NCBI GenBank assembly: GCA_002422285.1
Contig: DIUF01000023.1
Coordinates: 307 to 31,525, forward strand
Direction: 5' to 3'
Length of the DNA: 31,219 bases
Origin: Flavobacteriales bacterium UBA6165
GTDB lineage: Bacteria > Bacteroidota > Bacteroidia > Flavobacteriales_D > Crocinitomicaceae
The stretch's first letter is position 1, and each line of letters opens with the position of its first letter. A program made the translations under genes and the position numbers. Of this stretch, positions 25,901-31,219 are shown in pieces. The notes beneath the pieces were generated by a model, which was not told the DNA's origin, did no database searches, and saw only the letters and a program-made list of their open reading frames with translations.

Positions 25901-26095
25901 CGACCAATTTTGATGACTTCTTTCGCCATTATTGCGGGATTGATTCCACTGATGTTGGCTAATGGAGCAGGTGCAATTGGAAACAATACCATTGGTGCAG
26001 CGGCAGTTGGTGGTATGCTTTTCGGAACACTTTTCGGGGTGCTGATAATTCCAGGCTTATACCTACTGTTTGCGCCTAAAACCATGAAAAACTAA
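22982..26095 (+). CDS. RND efflux pump, HAE1 (AcrB/MexB-like) family
   Basis: A 1037-residue inner-membrane proton-driven drug exporter of usual AcrB length. It has the typical N-terminal helix (MFSSFINRPVLSIVISVFFV), the two large periplasmic loops, and 12 predicted membrane helices in two repeats. The second half opens near GFIPNEDQGTIYASVTTPAG. In the fourth helix the proton-relay motif is IGIVVDNAIVVVE: D409 matches AcrB Asp407, but the next residue is Asn (N410) where AcrB has Asp408. The Lys of helix 10 is present (K942 in LLGKNGILIVEF), as is the Thr-containing RLRPILMTSFAI. It probably exports hydrophobic toxic compounds with its neighbours; the Asn may alter proton coupling. The start is the ATG at 22982. 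Confidence 0.96.
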   Translation: MFSSFINRPVLSIVISVFFVFLGLIALMQLPVTQYPDIAPPSVTITTKYTGANAEVCSKAVVTPIERAVNGVPGMTYMTSVSGNDGTSIIQVYFKVGTDPDIAAVNVQNRVLTVVDELPEEVVKAGVQTEKEVNAMLMYLNVVSEDPAHDELFLYNYTDINILAELKRIDGVGFATIMGSREYSMRVWLKPDRMTVYDVSADDVIQALKRSNVEAAPGSLGESSGKDAQSFLYVLKYRGKYTEVEDYENIIIKSKENGDFLRIKDIADVEFESQTHNVISKENGRPSAAIMLKQRPGSNASEVIENVKKKMAELQQTSFPPGMKYTVNYDVSRFLDASIHEVIKTLIEAFILVGLVVFLFLQDWRSTLIPILAVPVSLVGTFFFMQMLGFSINLLTLFALVLAIGIVVDNAIVVVEAVHAKMEHLHIGPRQATMESMKEMTGAILAITLVMSAVFIPVAFMEGPAGVFYRQFSITLAIAIVISGINALTLSPALCAILLKQHHHVPDAKKNFLQKFFQGFNNWYDGLSNKYKKVLGLIINRRFVTVASLVGFLFFTYGFMNFVPTGFIPNEDQGTIYASVTTPAGSTLERTELVTDAIQQAAQGLDAVETVSTLTGFSLITEGIGPSFGMVMINLKPWDEREESVDDIIAQVQSKIKNVQDADIQFFPPPAVPGYGNASGFEFRILDKTGSGDLVALQKVTDEFNEKLTKRPEIKNAFSSFDASFPQYRLNFDYDAAAAKGVSVDNAMATLQTLIGSEYASNFIRYGQMYKVMVQAKPNYRAMPEDIADLYVKNDLGEMVPFSSFITMERVFGPEQITRYNMYSSAMVNGEPNPGFSSGDAIVAIQEEMAKSLPKGYTYDWSGMTKDEIESGGQAVVIFMICLVFVYLLLSAQYESFLLPLTVILSLPTGILGAYAMIWLLGLEMNIYAQIALVMLIGLLGKNGILIVEFAILKQKEGATKFEAAIEGAVSRLRPILMTSFAIIAGLIPLMLANGAGAIGNNTIGAAAVGGMLFGTLFGVLIIPGLYLLFAPKTMKN

Positions 26096-26107
26096 CACGA
26101 TTAAAAG

Positions 26108-27553
26108 ATGAATAATCATCCATTCCTAGTTCGATTTATAAGCTTCGTTGTCCTTGTTCTAATTGTTTCATCTTGTTACAATCTCAAGCCAACCGCTGCC
26201 AAAAACCTCAAAGAAACCCCGAGTCAATTTGGAAAAGTTGAAGCACAAAAATCTGATTCTCTGTATAACATCAGTAGCTTTTTTAATGATGCCAAACTCA
26301 CAGCGATTATAGATGAAGCCATGCAAAACAACTACGATGTGCTTATCGCCATCCAACGTTTGAATATGGCACAATCTCAGATTATTGGATTCAGAGGTAA
26401 CCTATTTCCAAAATTGGATTTACATGTTTCGCCAAGTATGCGTCGATTTGGAGCCTATACCATGGATGGTGTTGGAAATTATGACACACAATTTTCGCCA
26501 AATATCACCCAAGATCAAGTTATACCAGAACATTTGCCAGATTATTATGCTGGCGCTTGGATGACTTGGGAGGCAGACATTTGGGGCAAATTGAGAAACA
26601 GAAAAAAAGCAGCTGTACAACGTTATTTGGCTTCAGTGGAAGGCAGAAAATGGGTAATGACCATGCTCATTGAGGACATTGCATTGACTTACTACGACTT
26701 GATTTCCAAAGACATGGAATTGGAAGTACTAAGACAAACCATTGAATTACAAACCACTGAACTCGAAGTTGTAAAAGACCAAAAAGAAGCCGGAAGGACA
26801 GATGAAATGGTTGTGAAACAATTTGAAGCGCAGCTGCTGAACACCATTGGCATTTCACTTGTCGTTCAACAACAAGTTTATGAATTAGAAAACCGTCTGA
26901 ATTTATTGATGGGTCGTTACCCACAGCCCATAGACCGAGGCAGATTCAGACTAAGCACGGCTGAGAACAATCCAATTTATAGTACAATTCCAGTAGATTT
27001 GATTAATAATCGTGCAGACATTCAACAAAGCTTGCATTTGATGGCCAGTACAAAGGCTGATTTCAAAGCAGCAAAAGCGGAATTTTACCCTTCTTTAAGC
27101 ATCAATATCGGCGCAGGTTTACAATCTTTTAATCCAGCATTTTTTCTAAATCCCGTTTCCTTGGCATACAATGCGGCAGGTGGCATCGTTGCTCCCCTAC
27201 TCAACCGTTCAGCCATAATCGCAGAATTTAAAGTAGCTGATGCGTCTCAAGTTGAAGCCATTTACCAGTACCAAAGCAACTTCATTCGAGCATACTCGGA
27301 AATTTATAACCAAATGCTCGCAATCGAAACATTTCGTTCAGTTTTTGAAACAAAACTCCAAGAAGTAGAAGTGTTGCGTTATGCGAATGACTTGGCTTTC
27401 GAATTGTATGTAACAGGCAGAATCAGTTATTTGGAGGTTTTATACATTAGAAAAAACACGATCCAATCGCGCCTAGAATTAATTGAAGCCAAGAAACTCC
27501 AACATTTCTCGATAGTGTCGCTTTATAAAGCGATTGGTGGCGGGTGGAATTAG
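26108..27553 (+). CDS. RND efflux outer-membrane channel (OprM/TolC-like lipoprotein)
   Basis: A 481-residue outer-membrane factor completing the tripartite pump. It has a lipoprotein signal with lipobox IVSSC (C23), then two repeats of long helices and strands as in NodT/OprM proteins (DEAMQNNYDVLIAIQRLNMA; VDLINNRADIQQSLHLMAS; NLLMGRYPQPIDRGRF). It assembles as a trimer whose beta-barrel spans the outer membrane and whose helical tunnel meets the adaptor. It starts 12 bases after the pump gene, so it is the last gene of the operon. The proposed C terminus ends in AIGGGWN, typical of the family. Confidence 0.95.
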   Translation: MNNHPFLVRFISFVVLVLIVSSCYNLKPTAAKNLKETPSQFGKVEAQKSDSLYNISSFFNDAKLTAIIDEAMQNNYDVLIAIQRLNMAQSQIIGFRGNLFPKLDLHVSPSMRRFGAYTMDGVGNYDTQFSPNITQDQVIPEHLPDYYAGAWMTWEADIWGKLRNRKKAAVQRYLASVEGRKWVMTMLIEDIALTYYDLISKDMELEVLRQTIELQTTELEVVKDQKEAGRTDEMVVKQFEAQLLNTIGISLVVQQQVYELENRLNLLMGRYPQPIDRGRFRLSTAENNPIYSTIPVDLINNRADIQQSLHLMASTKADFKAAKAEFYPSLSINIGAGLQSFNPAFFLNPVSLAYNAAGGIVAPLLNRSAIIAEFKVADASQVEAIYQYQSNFIRAYSEIYNQMLAIETFRSVFETKLQEVEVLRYANDLAFELYVTGRISYLEVLYIRKNTIQSRLELIEAKKLQHFSIVSLYKAIGGGWN

Positions 27554-27638
27554 AATAATAACTTCCAATCAGAATTCAATTCGAACACAGACTTGTGCTC
27601 CAAAACAGTATGATGCGGAATGCAAACAACTCAGATTA

Positions 27639-27670
27639 GTGCAGATTTTTTATCAGCGCAAAATCTGCAC
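27639..27670. repeat. perfect 11-bp inverted repeat in the convergent gap
   Basis: GTGCAGATTTT (27639-27649) and AAAATCTGCAC (27660-27670) pair exactly around a 10-base loop. The sequence goes on with GATCTGCGTC, a near-repeat of the stem. No T-run follows on either strand, so it is more like a dispersed palindromic (REP-like) element or mRNA 3' hairpin than a classical terminator. Confidence 0.5.
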
Positions 27671-27715
27671 GATCTGCGTCATACCGCGGGACGAGTACAG
27701 GTCAGCGTTCTAATC

Positions 27716-27747
27716 AAAAAAAATCCCGCAGCTCGCACCACGGGATT
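27716..27747 (-). terminator. Rho-independent terminator of the sdh operon
   Basis: On the minus strand AATCCCG pairs with CGGGATT around a 12-base loop and runs straight into eight Ts (27716-27723 in plus coordinates). It lies 24 bases after the sdhB stop. On the plus strand the same stem is followed 11 bases later by another run of eight Ts (27758-27765), so it may also stop transcription from the efflux operon. Confidence 0.8.
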
Positions 27748-27770
27748 CCCAAATCTATTTTTTTTGTAAA

Positions 27771-28514
27771 CTAAGCCTTCACAGCTGCTCCTAAAAATTC
27801 TCTGTTCATTCTTGCGATGTTGGTCAAAGAGATGCCTTTCGGGCATTCTACTTCGCATGCGCCGGTGTTGGTACAGTTTCCGAAACCTTCTTCATCCATT
27901 TTGGAAACCATGTTTAATACGCGTTGTTCGGCTTCTGCACGACCTTGAGGTAGGATGGCCAACTGAGATACTTTCGCGGAAACGAACAACATCGCTGAGG
28001 CGTTTTTACAAGAGGCTACACATGCGCCACAACCGATACAAGTCGCTGCGGCAAAGGCTTCATCTGCATCTACTTTCGGAACAGGAATTGAATTTGCATC
28101 TTGGGCTGCACCTGTGTTTACAGAAATGTACCCTCCTGCTTGAATGATGCGGTCGAATGCTGAACGGTCGACAACCAAGTCTTTGATGATTGGGAAGGCT
28201 TTCGCTCTCCATGGCTCGATGTAAATCGTATCGCCATCTTTGAACGAACGCATGTGCAATTGACAAGTCGTAACTGCTGATTGTGGTCCGTGTGCACGTC
28301 CGTTGATGTAAAGCGAACACATCCCACAAATTCCTTCACGACAATCGTGGTCGAAAGCAATCGGGTCATCGCCTTTTTCAACCAACTGGTCGTTCAATAC
28401 ATCTAACATTTCCAAAAACGACATATCAGGAGAAATATCGCTCACTGGATAGTCAACCAATCTTCCCTTGTCTGCGGCGTTCTTTTGACGCCAGATTTTC
28501 AGTGTTAATTTCAT
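27771..28514 (-). CDS. sdhB: succinate dehydrogenase/fumarate reductase iron-sulfur subunit
   Basis: A 247-residue electron-transfer subunit carrying electrons between the flavoprotein and quinone. All three clusters are visible: [2Fe-2S] C58, C63, C66, C84 (in CREGICGMC and TTC); [4Fe-4S] C159, C162, C165 with C169 (CIGCGACVASC); [3Fe-4S] with C214, C220 and C224 among its ligands (CTNTGACEVECPKG). It is the third gene after the cytochrome and flavoprotein genes and is separated from sdhA by 123 bases holding palindromic repeats. It is peripheral on the cytoplasmic face. Whether the complex works mainly as succinate dehydrogenase or fumarate reductase cannot be read from sequence; the single-gene cytochrome (five helices expected) fits the Bacillus/Wolinella type. 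Confidence 0.96.
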   Translation of the reverse strand: MKLTLKIWRQKNAADKGRLVDYPVSDISPDMSFLEMLDVLNDQLVEKGDDPIAFDHDCREGICGMCSLYINGRAHGPQSAVTTCQLHMRSFKDGDTIYIEPWRAKAFPIIKDLVVDRSAFDRIIQAGGYISVNTGAAQDANSIPVPKVDADEAFAAATCIGCGACVASCKNASAMLFVSAKVSQLAILPQGRAEAEQRVLNMVSKMDEEGFGNCTNTGACEVECPKGISLTNIARMNREFLGAAVKA

Positions 28515-28538
28515 TTTATTAGCTTTTGGCTATTGGCT

Positions 28539-28638
28539 CCCGATAGCTATCGGGTGGCTTCTAGCGATTAAAGTATTATTTTTCAGTTATGGCCCGGCTA
28601 TCGAGTGACCGACGATAGGAGGTCGTATCGAGATAGCC
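28539..28638. repeat. palindrome cluster (REP-like) between sdhA and sdhB
   Basis: A perfect 16-base palindrome CCCGATAGCTATCGGG lies at 28539-28554. A second structure spans 28596-28638: outer arms GGCTATC (28596-28602) and GATAGCC (28632-28638), inner GACC/GGTC arms, and an alternative CTATCG/CGATAG pairing (28598-28603, 28613-28618). The shared core CTATCG or CGATAG occurs five or so times in about 100 bases. The outer arm begins at the sdhA stop codon. It resembles bacterial REP elements and may stabilise or trim the sdhA message. Confidence 0.6.
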
Positions 28639-30641
28639 TATTTATAACTACGTTGTACCAATTTAATATTCTCGTAAACCAATTCTTCTTTGTTCAAAAT
28701 AGGTTCTTTGCCATCTCCTGCAAATTCCCAAGCTGAAACGAAAGCGAAATTATCATCATCGCGCAAAGCTTCGCCTTCTTCCGTTTGTGATTCTTCGCGG
28801 AAGTGACCTCCACAAGATTCATTTCTATTCAAGGCATCATAGCACATCAATTCGCCCAATTCCAAGAAATCTGCAACGCGACCTGCTTTATCCAATTCAG
28901 GATTGAACTCATTGGCAGCACCGGGAACACGAACATTGGCCCAGAACTCTTTTCGGATTTCTTGAATTTCAGCAATGGCTTCTTTCAATCCTTCTGCATT
29001 TCTTGCCATACCACATTTGTCCCACATCACTTTACCTAAACGCTTGTGATAATAATCAACTGGTTTTGTTCCTTTAGTATTTAATAAATGTTCGATTCTG
29101 TCGCGAACTTCTTTTTCAGCGGCCTCAAATTCTGGTGAATCCGTTGGGATTTTTCCAGTTCTGATGTCATCAGAAAGATAAGAACCAATGGTATAAGGAA
29201 TCACGAAATAACCATCAGCCAAACCTTGCATAAGCGCAGAAGCACCAAGTCTATTAGCGCCGTGTTCTGAGAAATTTGCTTCGCCCAAGGCATACAAACC
29301 AGGAACCGTGGTCATCAATTCATAATCCACCCAAAGTCCACCCATGGTATAGTGCACCGCTGGATAAATCTTCATTGGAGTTTCATAGGGATTTTCACCT
29401 GAGATTTGCATGTACATATCAAACAGGTTTCCGTATTTTTCTTTTACAACAGCTTTACCCAATTCCTTGATTTTCTCAGGACTTGCGTTGCTGATATTCA
29501 TTTTCGTAGCTTCGATTTTTCCGTAACGCTCAATGGCATCGGCATAATCCAAATACACCGCTTGACCTGTTGCGTTAACACCAAATCCAGCATCACATCT
29601 TTCTTTGGCAGCACGAGAAGCCACGTCGCGTGGAACCAAGTTACCAAAAGCTGGATAACGACGCTCTAGATAATAATCGCGATCCGCTTCTGGAATGTCG
29701 TTCGCACGTTTTTTTCCTTGTTGAATGGCCTGAGCATCTTCCAATTTTGCAGGCACCCAAATACGTCCGTCATTTCTCAATGACTCCGACATCAAGGTCA
29801 ATTTACTCTGGTGATCGCCCGAAACTGGGATACACGTCGGGTGAATCTGCGTGAAACATGGATTCCCGAAATATGCACCTTTTTTGTATGCTTTCATGGC
29901 AGCGCTCACGTTAGATCCCATCGCGTTTGTAGAAAGGAAGAAAACGTTTCCATAACCACCTGTACAAAGCAATACAGCATGAGCGGAATGTCTTTCAATG
30001 GCACCGGTTACCAAGTTTTTGGCAATGATACCACGTGCTTTACCGTCCACTTTCACGATATCCATCATTTCGTGGCGGTTGTACATTTTCACTGTACCTT
30101 TTGCAATTTCTTTCGACAAAGCTGAATAGGCGCCTAACAACAACTGTTGACCCGTTTGTCCTGCTGCGTAGAATGTGCGCTGTACTTGTGTTCCACCAAA
30201 AGAACGATTGTCCAGCAATCCACCATATTCACGAGCAAAAGGAACACCTTGTGCTACACATTGGTCGATAATCGAGGTACTCACCTCGGCCAAACGGTGT
30301 ACGTTCGCTTCACGAGCACGGTAGTCACCACCTTTAATTGTATCATAGAACAAACGGAACGTTGAGTCGCCGTCGTTTTTGTAGTTTTTAGCAGCATTGA
30401 TACCCCCTTGCGCAGCAATAGAGTGCGCACGACGCGGAGAATCTTGGAAACAGAAAACCTTCACGCTATAGCCCATCTCGGCCAAAGAAGCCGCAGCAGA
30501 AGAACCTGCCAAGCCTGATCCTACAACAATGATGTCAATATTTCTTTTGTTTGCAGGATTCACCAAAGCCACGTGGTCTTTGTAATCTGTCCATTTTTTA
30601 TCAATAGGACCTGCTGGTATTTTAGAATTCAACTTACTCAT
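28638..30641 (-). CDS. sdhA: succinate dehydrogenase/fumarate reductase flavoprotein subunit
   Basis: A 667-residue catalytic subunit oxidising succinate to fumarate (or the reverse). It shows the FAD dinucleotide-binding motif VVGSGLAGSSAA (39-50), the covalent FAD-attachment His in HSIAAQGGIN (H73), the conserved RRYPAFGNLVPRDVASRA with the active-site Arg, and HYTMGGLWVD near the C-terminal domain. The length is typical for the Bacteroidota/Bacillus-type enzyme, longer than the 588-residue E. coli SdhA. It lies 11 bases after the cytochrome gene and before sdhB. It acts on the cytoplasmic face of the inner membrane. Confidence 0.97.
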   Translation of the reverse strand: MSKLNSKIPAGPIDKKWTDYKDHVALVNPANKRNIDIIVVGSGLAGSSAAASLAEMGYSVKVFCFQDSPRRAHSIAAQGGINAAKNYKNDGDSTFRLFYDTIKGGDYRAREANVHRLAEVSTSIIDQCVAQGVPFAREYGGLLDNRSFGGTQVQRTFYAAGQTGQQLLLGAYSALSKEIAKGTVKMYNRHEMMDIVKVDGKARGIIAKNLVTGAIERHSAHAVLLCTGGYGNVFFLSTNAMGSNVSAAMKAYKKGAYFGNPCFTQIHPTCIPVSGDHQSKLTLMSESLRNDGRIWVPAKLEDAQAIQQGKKRANDIPEADRDYYLERRYPAFGNLVPRDVASRAAKERCDAGFGVNATGQAVYLDYADAIERYGKIEATKMNISNASPEKIKELGKAVVKEKYGNLFDMYMQISGENPYETPMKIYPAVHYTMGGLWVDYELMTTVPGLYALGEANFSEHGANRLGASALMQGLADGYFVIPYTIGSYLSDDIRTGKIPTDSPEFEAAEKEVRDRIEHLLNTKGTKPVDYYHKRLGKVMWDKCGMARNAEGLKEAIAEIQEIRKEFWANVRVPGAANEFNPELDKAGRVADFLELGELMCYDALNRNESCGGHFREESQTEEGEALRDDDNFAFVSAWEFAGDGKEPILNKEELVYENIKLVQRSYK

Positions 30642-30652
30642 ATTGTATAATC

Positions 30653-31219
30653 TTATAATTGGCTAATAAACAAAAACACTGGAATTGATGCGAATGCTAA
30701 AGGAACAAGGATAGCAAATGCATAGCCCAACTTTTTAATCAAAGGCATGTAGCTCTTGTGGTTGGCACCCAAACTCTGGAAGGCACTTTGAAAACCGTGC
30801 ATCAAGTGGAAGCTCAGAGCAAACATGGACAACACATAAAGAATTACCATAGCAATGGCCATGCTGTTTTCTTTCGGACTGAAAAAATTCATAACAATGG
30901 TGTGGAGGTCTTTGTAGGCGGTGCCCACTTTTGAATCAGAATCTTTTTCAAAAAGTTCTGTTCCTCTGGCATCAACAATGCTCACCGGGTAAAAATTTTC
31001 ATTTGTTGTAATATAAAAATCCTCTTTTCCAGGCACAAACCAAGAATCACGTTCCATCGTATGCAGCGGCATTTCTGAAAAGTGCATTTTCGCCCAGAAG
31101 TGAACCATGTGCGTAGAGATAAACACCAAAATGATTGTTCCTAGAATCGCCATATTGCGCGAATACCATTTAGAATTGGCGTTGCGTTGCGTGTAGGCAT
31201 ATTGCTGCGGACGTGCTTT
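30653..31219 (-). CDS. sdhC: succinate dehydrogenase cytochrome b subunit (5' end outside window)
   Basis: The frame stays open to the right edge: upstream of the Met at 31153 it reads 22 further codons (KARPQQYAYTQRNANSKWYS then RNMAILG), which match the usual conserved N-terminal region before the first helices. The start therefore lies beyond 31219; 188 residues are visible. Three or more membrane helices are seen, with several His in helices (FISTHMVHFW, LSFHLMHGFQSAFQSLG), candidate haem ligands. It anchors the SdhAB dimer in the inner membrane and reduces quinone. It is the first gene of the sdhC-sdhA-sdhB order, with an 11-base gap to sdhA. Confidence 0.92.
   Translation of the reverse strand, partial: KARPQQYAYTQRNANSKWYSRNMAILGTIILVFISTHMVHFWAKMHFSEMPLHTMERDSWFVPGKEDFYITTNENFYPVSIVDARGTELFEKDSDSKVGTAYKDLHTIVMNFFSPKENSMAIAMVILYVLSMFALSFHLMHGFQSAFQSLGANHKSYMPLIKKLGYAFAILVPLAFASIPVFLFISQL

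Noticed and set aside
27812..28147. 111-codon plus-strand frame over sdhB
   Set aside because: It is antisense to the three-cluster iron-sulfur subunit and is Arg/Leu-rich in the way antisense frames often are.
30653..31153. sdhC starting at the Met at 31153
   Set aside because: The frame is open to the window edge and the upstream residues look like the family's conserved N-terminal region, so this Met is internal.

Overview
The window is a stretch of ordinary chromosome from a member of the Bacteroidota, most likely order Flavobacteriales. The evidence is the low GC content, three large secreted proteins ending in type A sorting domains of the type IX secretion system (T9SS), the lack of Shine-Dalgarno sequences, and upstream elements of the Bacteroidota form TTTG-N19-21-TAnnTTTG. 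An association with Crocinitomicaceae/Fluviicola-like bacteria is only an impression. No rRNA, tRNA, CRISPR array, phage or insertion sequence was found. No gene-free stretch exceeds 300 bases; the longest are 21621-21846 and 27554-27770.

Layout. 50-1021 (-) is phosphofructokinase. Divergent from it, 1095-2784 (+) holds an ECF-like sigma factor overlapping a single-pass membrane protein with C-terminal TPRs, probably a sigma/anti-sigma type pair. 2745-6324 (-) holds a small secreted protein, a patatin phospholipase joined to an outer-membrane barrel, and a small secreted protein. 6392-7546 (+) is a THUMP-domain rRNA guanine methyltransferase. 7591-11426 (-) is a probable operon: zapB-like, zapA, rny, RluA-family pseudouridine synthase. 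11519-20587 (-) holds three T9SS cargo genes; two are tandem paralogous metzincin proteases, and the third is a multidomain adhesin-like protein.

20706-21620 (+) is elbB followed by a small Cys-rich lipoprotein. 21847-27553 (+) is a complete tripartite RND efflux operon (lipoprotein adaptor, HAE1-type pump, outer-membrane channel). 27771-31219 (-) is the succinate dehydrogenase/fumarate reductase operon in the order sdhC-sdhA-sdhB, with the 5' end of sdhC outside the window.

How the genes work together: the Sdh subunits form one respiratory complex, the three efflux genes one envelope-spanning pump, and zapB-like/zapA/rny/rluA mix cell division with RNA processing and modification. The T9SS proteins, the patatin-barrel and the small secreted proteins make up an envelope/surface theme. 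I see no clearly novel multi-gene system. The points most worth a second look are the Asp-to-Asn change in the RND proton-relay motif, the duplicated metalloproteases with a Gly-to-Ala change in one zinc motif, the patatin-barrel fusion, and the palindrome cluster between sdhA and sdhB.
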